From Ignavibacteria bacterium (GTDB lineage Bacteria; Bacteroidota; Ignavibacteria; Ignavibacteriales; Melioribacteraceae): a stretch of 6,481 nt of DNA. The stretch covers positions 1 through 6,481 of the forward strand of contig DAIEQT010000099.1 in the NCBI GenBank assembly GCA_027347545.1, given 5' to 3'. This document shows positions 5,795 through 6,481 of this stretch, piece by piece (positions within the stretch are counted from its first letter, which is position 1; each line of letters opens with the position of its first letter). The translations under genes were made by a program, and so were the position numbers. Below the pieces are notes generated by a model. It was given only the letters and a program-made list of their open reading frames with translations. It was not told where the DNA came from and searched no databases.

Positions 5795-6481
5795 ATGATG
5801 AAATACGATTTAAAATATTTTCAAGACATACTTAAAAATAAAATTCTCCTCCTCGATGGCTCGATGGGAGTTTTTATACAGCGCTTCAAATTAAGCGAAG
5901 AACAATTTCGCGGTGAAAAGTTTAAGGACCATCCGGTTGATCTTAAAGGCAACAATGATATTCTTGTTCTAACTCAGCCGGAAATCATAAAAGGAATTCA
6001 CAGAAATTATCTTGAAGCTGGCTCTGATATAATTGAGACCAACACTTTTAACGGGACAGCTATTTCTCAAGCAGATTATAAGACTGAGCATTTGGTTTAC
6101 GAGATAAATTTTGCTGCTGCGAAGATCGCAAAAGAAGTTGCCGATGAATTCACAAAACTAAATCCCGATAAACCCCGCTTTGTTGCCGGTTCATTTGGAC
6201 CAACAAACAAAACTCTTTCAATCTCGCCGGATGTAAACGATCCCGGCTTCCGTTCTGTAAGTTTTGATGAAGTTGCTGCGGCATTCAAAGAACAAGCGCG
6301 CGGATTGATTGATGGCGGCGCCGATATTCTTCTTGTTGAAACTATGATTGATACGCTCGTTTGCAAAGCCGCATTATTCGGCATTATGGAATTGTGCGAA
6401 GAAACCGGCAACAATATTCCCATAATGATTTCCGGCTCTGTGATTGATATGAGTGGCAGAACTTTAAGCGGGCAAAACACG
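5795..6481 (+). CDS. metH: Cobalamin-dependent methionine synthase, N-terminal part (3' end beyond window)
   Basis: The frame is open from ATG 5795 to the right edge (229 codons) and covers most of the homocysteine S-methyltransferase domain. Signature stretches are ILLLDGSMGVFIQ at 17-29 (usually DGAMGT, so two small changes), LKGNNDILVLTQPEII at 50-65, EAGSDIIETNTFN at 74-86, GSFGPTNKTLSISPDVNDP at 132-150 and PIMISGSVIDMSGRTLSG at 209-226. The SISPDVNDPGFR block and the GRTLSGQ end are typical of MetH rather than of BhmT or MmuM enzymes. MetH moves a methyl group from methyltetrahydrofolate through cobalamin to homocysteine, giving methionine. The zinc cysteines and the folate, cobalamin and activation domains lie outside. 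A second ATG follows immediately (5798); the ribosome site is weak (CTGGGT). No cobalamin or SAM riboswitch is visible in the 165-bp gap upstream. Confidence 0.95.
   Translation, partial: MMKYDLKYFQDILKNKILLLDGSMGVFIQRFKLSEEQFRGEKFKDHPVDLKGNNDILVLTQPEIIKGIHRNYLEAGSDIIETNTFNGTAISQADYKTEHLVYEINFAAAKIAKEVADEFTKLNPDKPRFVAGSFGPTNKTLSISPDVNDPGFRSVSFDEVAAAFKEQARGLIDGGADILLVETMIDTLVCKAALFGIMELCEETGNNIPIMISGSVIDMSGRTLSGQNT

Noticed and set aside
6097..6480. A 127-codon open frame on the minus strand
   Set aside because: It lies wholly opposite the strongly conserved metH frame, and its translation is low-complexity and resembles no family.

Overview
The window reads as ordinary chromosomal DNA from a Gram-negative bacterium. 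Evidence for an outer membrane is an LPS-heptose epimerase (hldD) and a lipobox-bearing lipoprotein. The A+T-rich composition, the style of the lipoprotein, the short M1 peptidase and a free-standing four-helix-bundle (23S-IVS-like) gene fit the Bacteroidota/Chlorobi/Ignavibacteria group. Ignavibacteria is my best guess from protein style, but it is an inference and not a sequence match. I see no tRNA, rRNA, CRISPR array, transposase or phage gene.

Layout, left to right. (1) The C-terminal part of an M1 zinc aminopeptidase runs rightward off the left edge, up to position 1145. (2) A strong hairpin terminator at 1151-1187 separates it from a leftward gene for a small lipoprotein with two LTxxQ motifs (Spy/CpxP-like), 1208-1909. 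(3) A 200-bp divergent intergenic region (1910-2109) precedes a rightward alpha/beta hydrolase (2110-2907). (4) That gene collides tail-to-tail, with an 11-bp overlap, with a tightly packed leftward four-gene cluster at 5629-2897: hldD, then a four-helix-bundle protein, then a MutT/MTH1-like Nudix hydrolase with a TTG start, then an unrecognised three-helix membrane protein with a long repetitive tail. Gaps between these genes are 7, 8 and 15 bp, so they are probably one transcript. (5) A 165-bp divergent region (5630-5794) carries an inverted array of degenerate hexanucleotide repeats. (6) The rightward metH begins at 5795 and runs off the right edge. Only its homocysteine-binding domain is inside.

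The genes do not form one obvious pathway. hldD makes the heptose precursor of LPS core, metH makes methionine, the Nudix enzyme probably cleans the nucleotide pool, and the M1 peptidase and hydrolase are general catabolic enzymes. I found no convincing new defence or mobile system. The two items most worth a second look are the inverted hexamer array in front of metH, which has two interleaved and mutually exclusive 11-bp stems, and the modular repeats in the tail of the membrane protein at the end of the hldD cluster.
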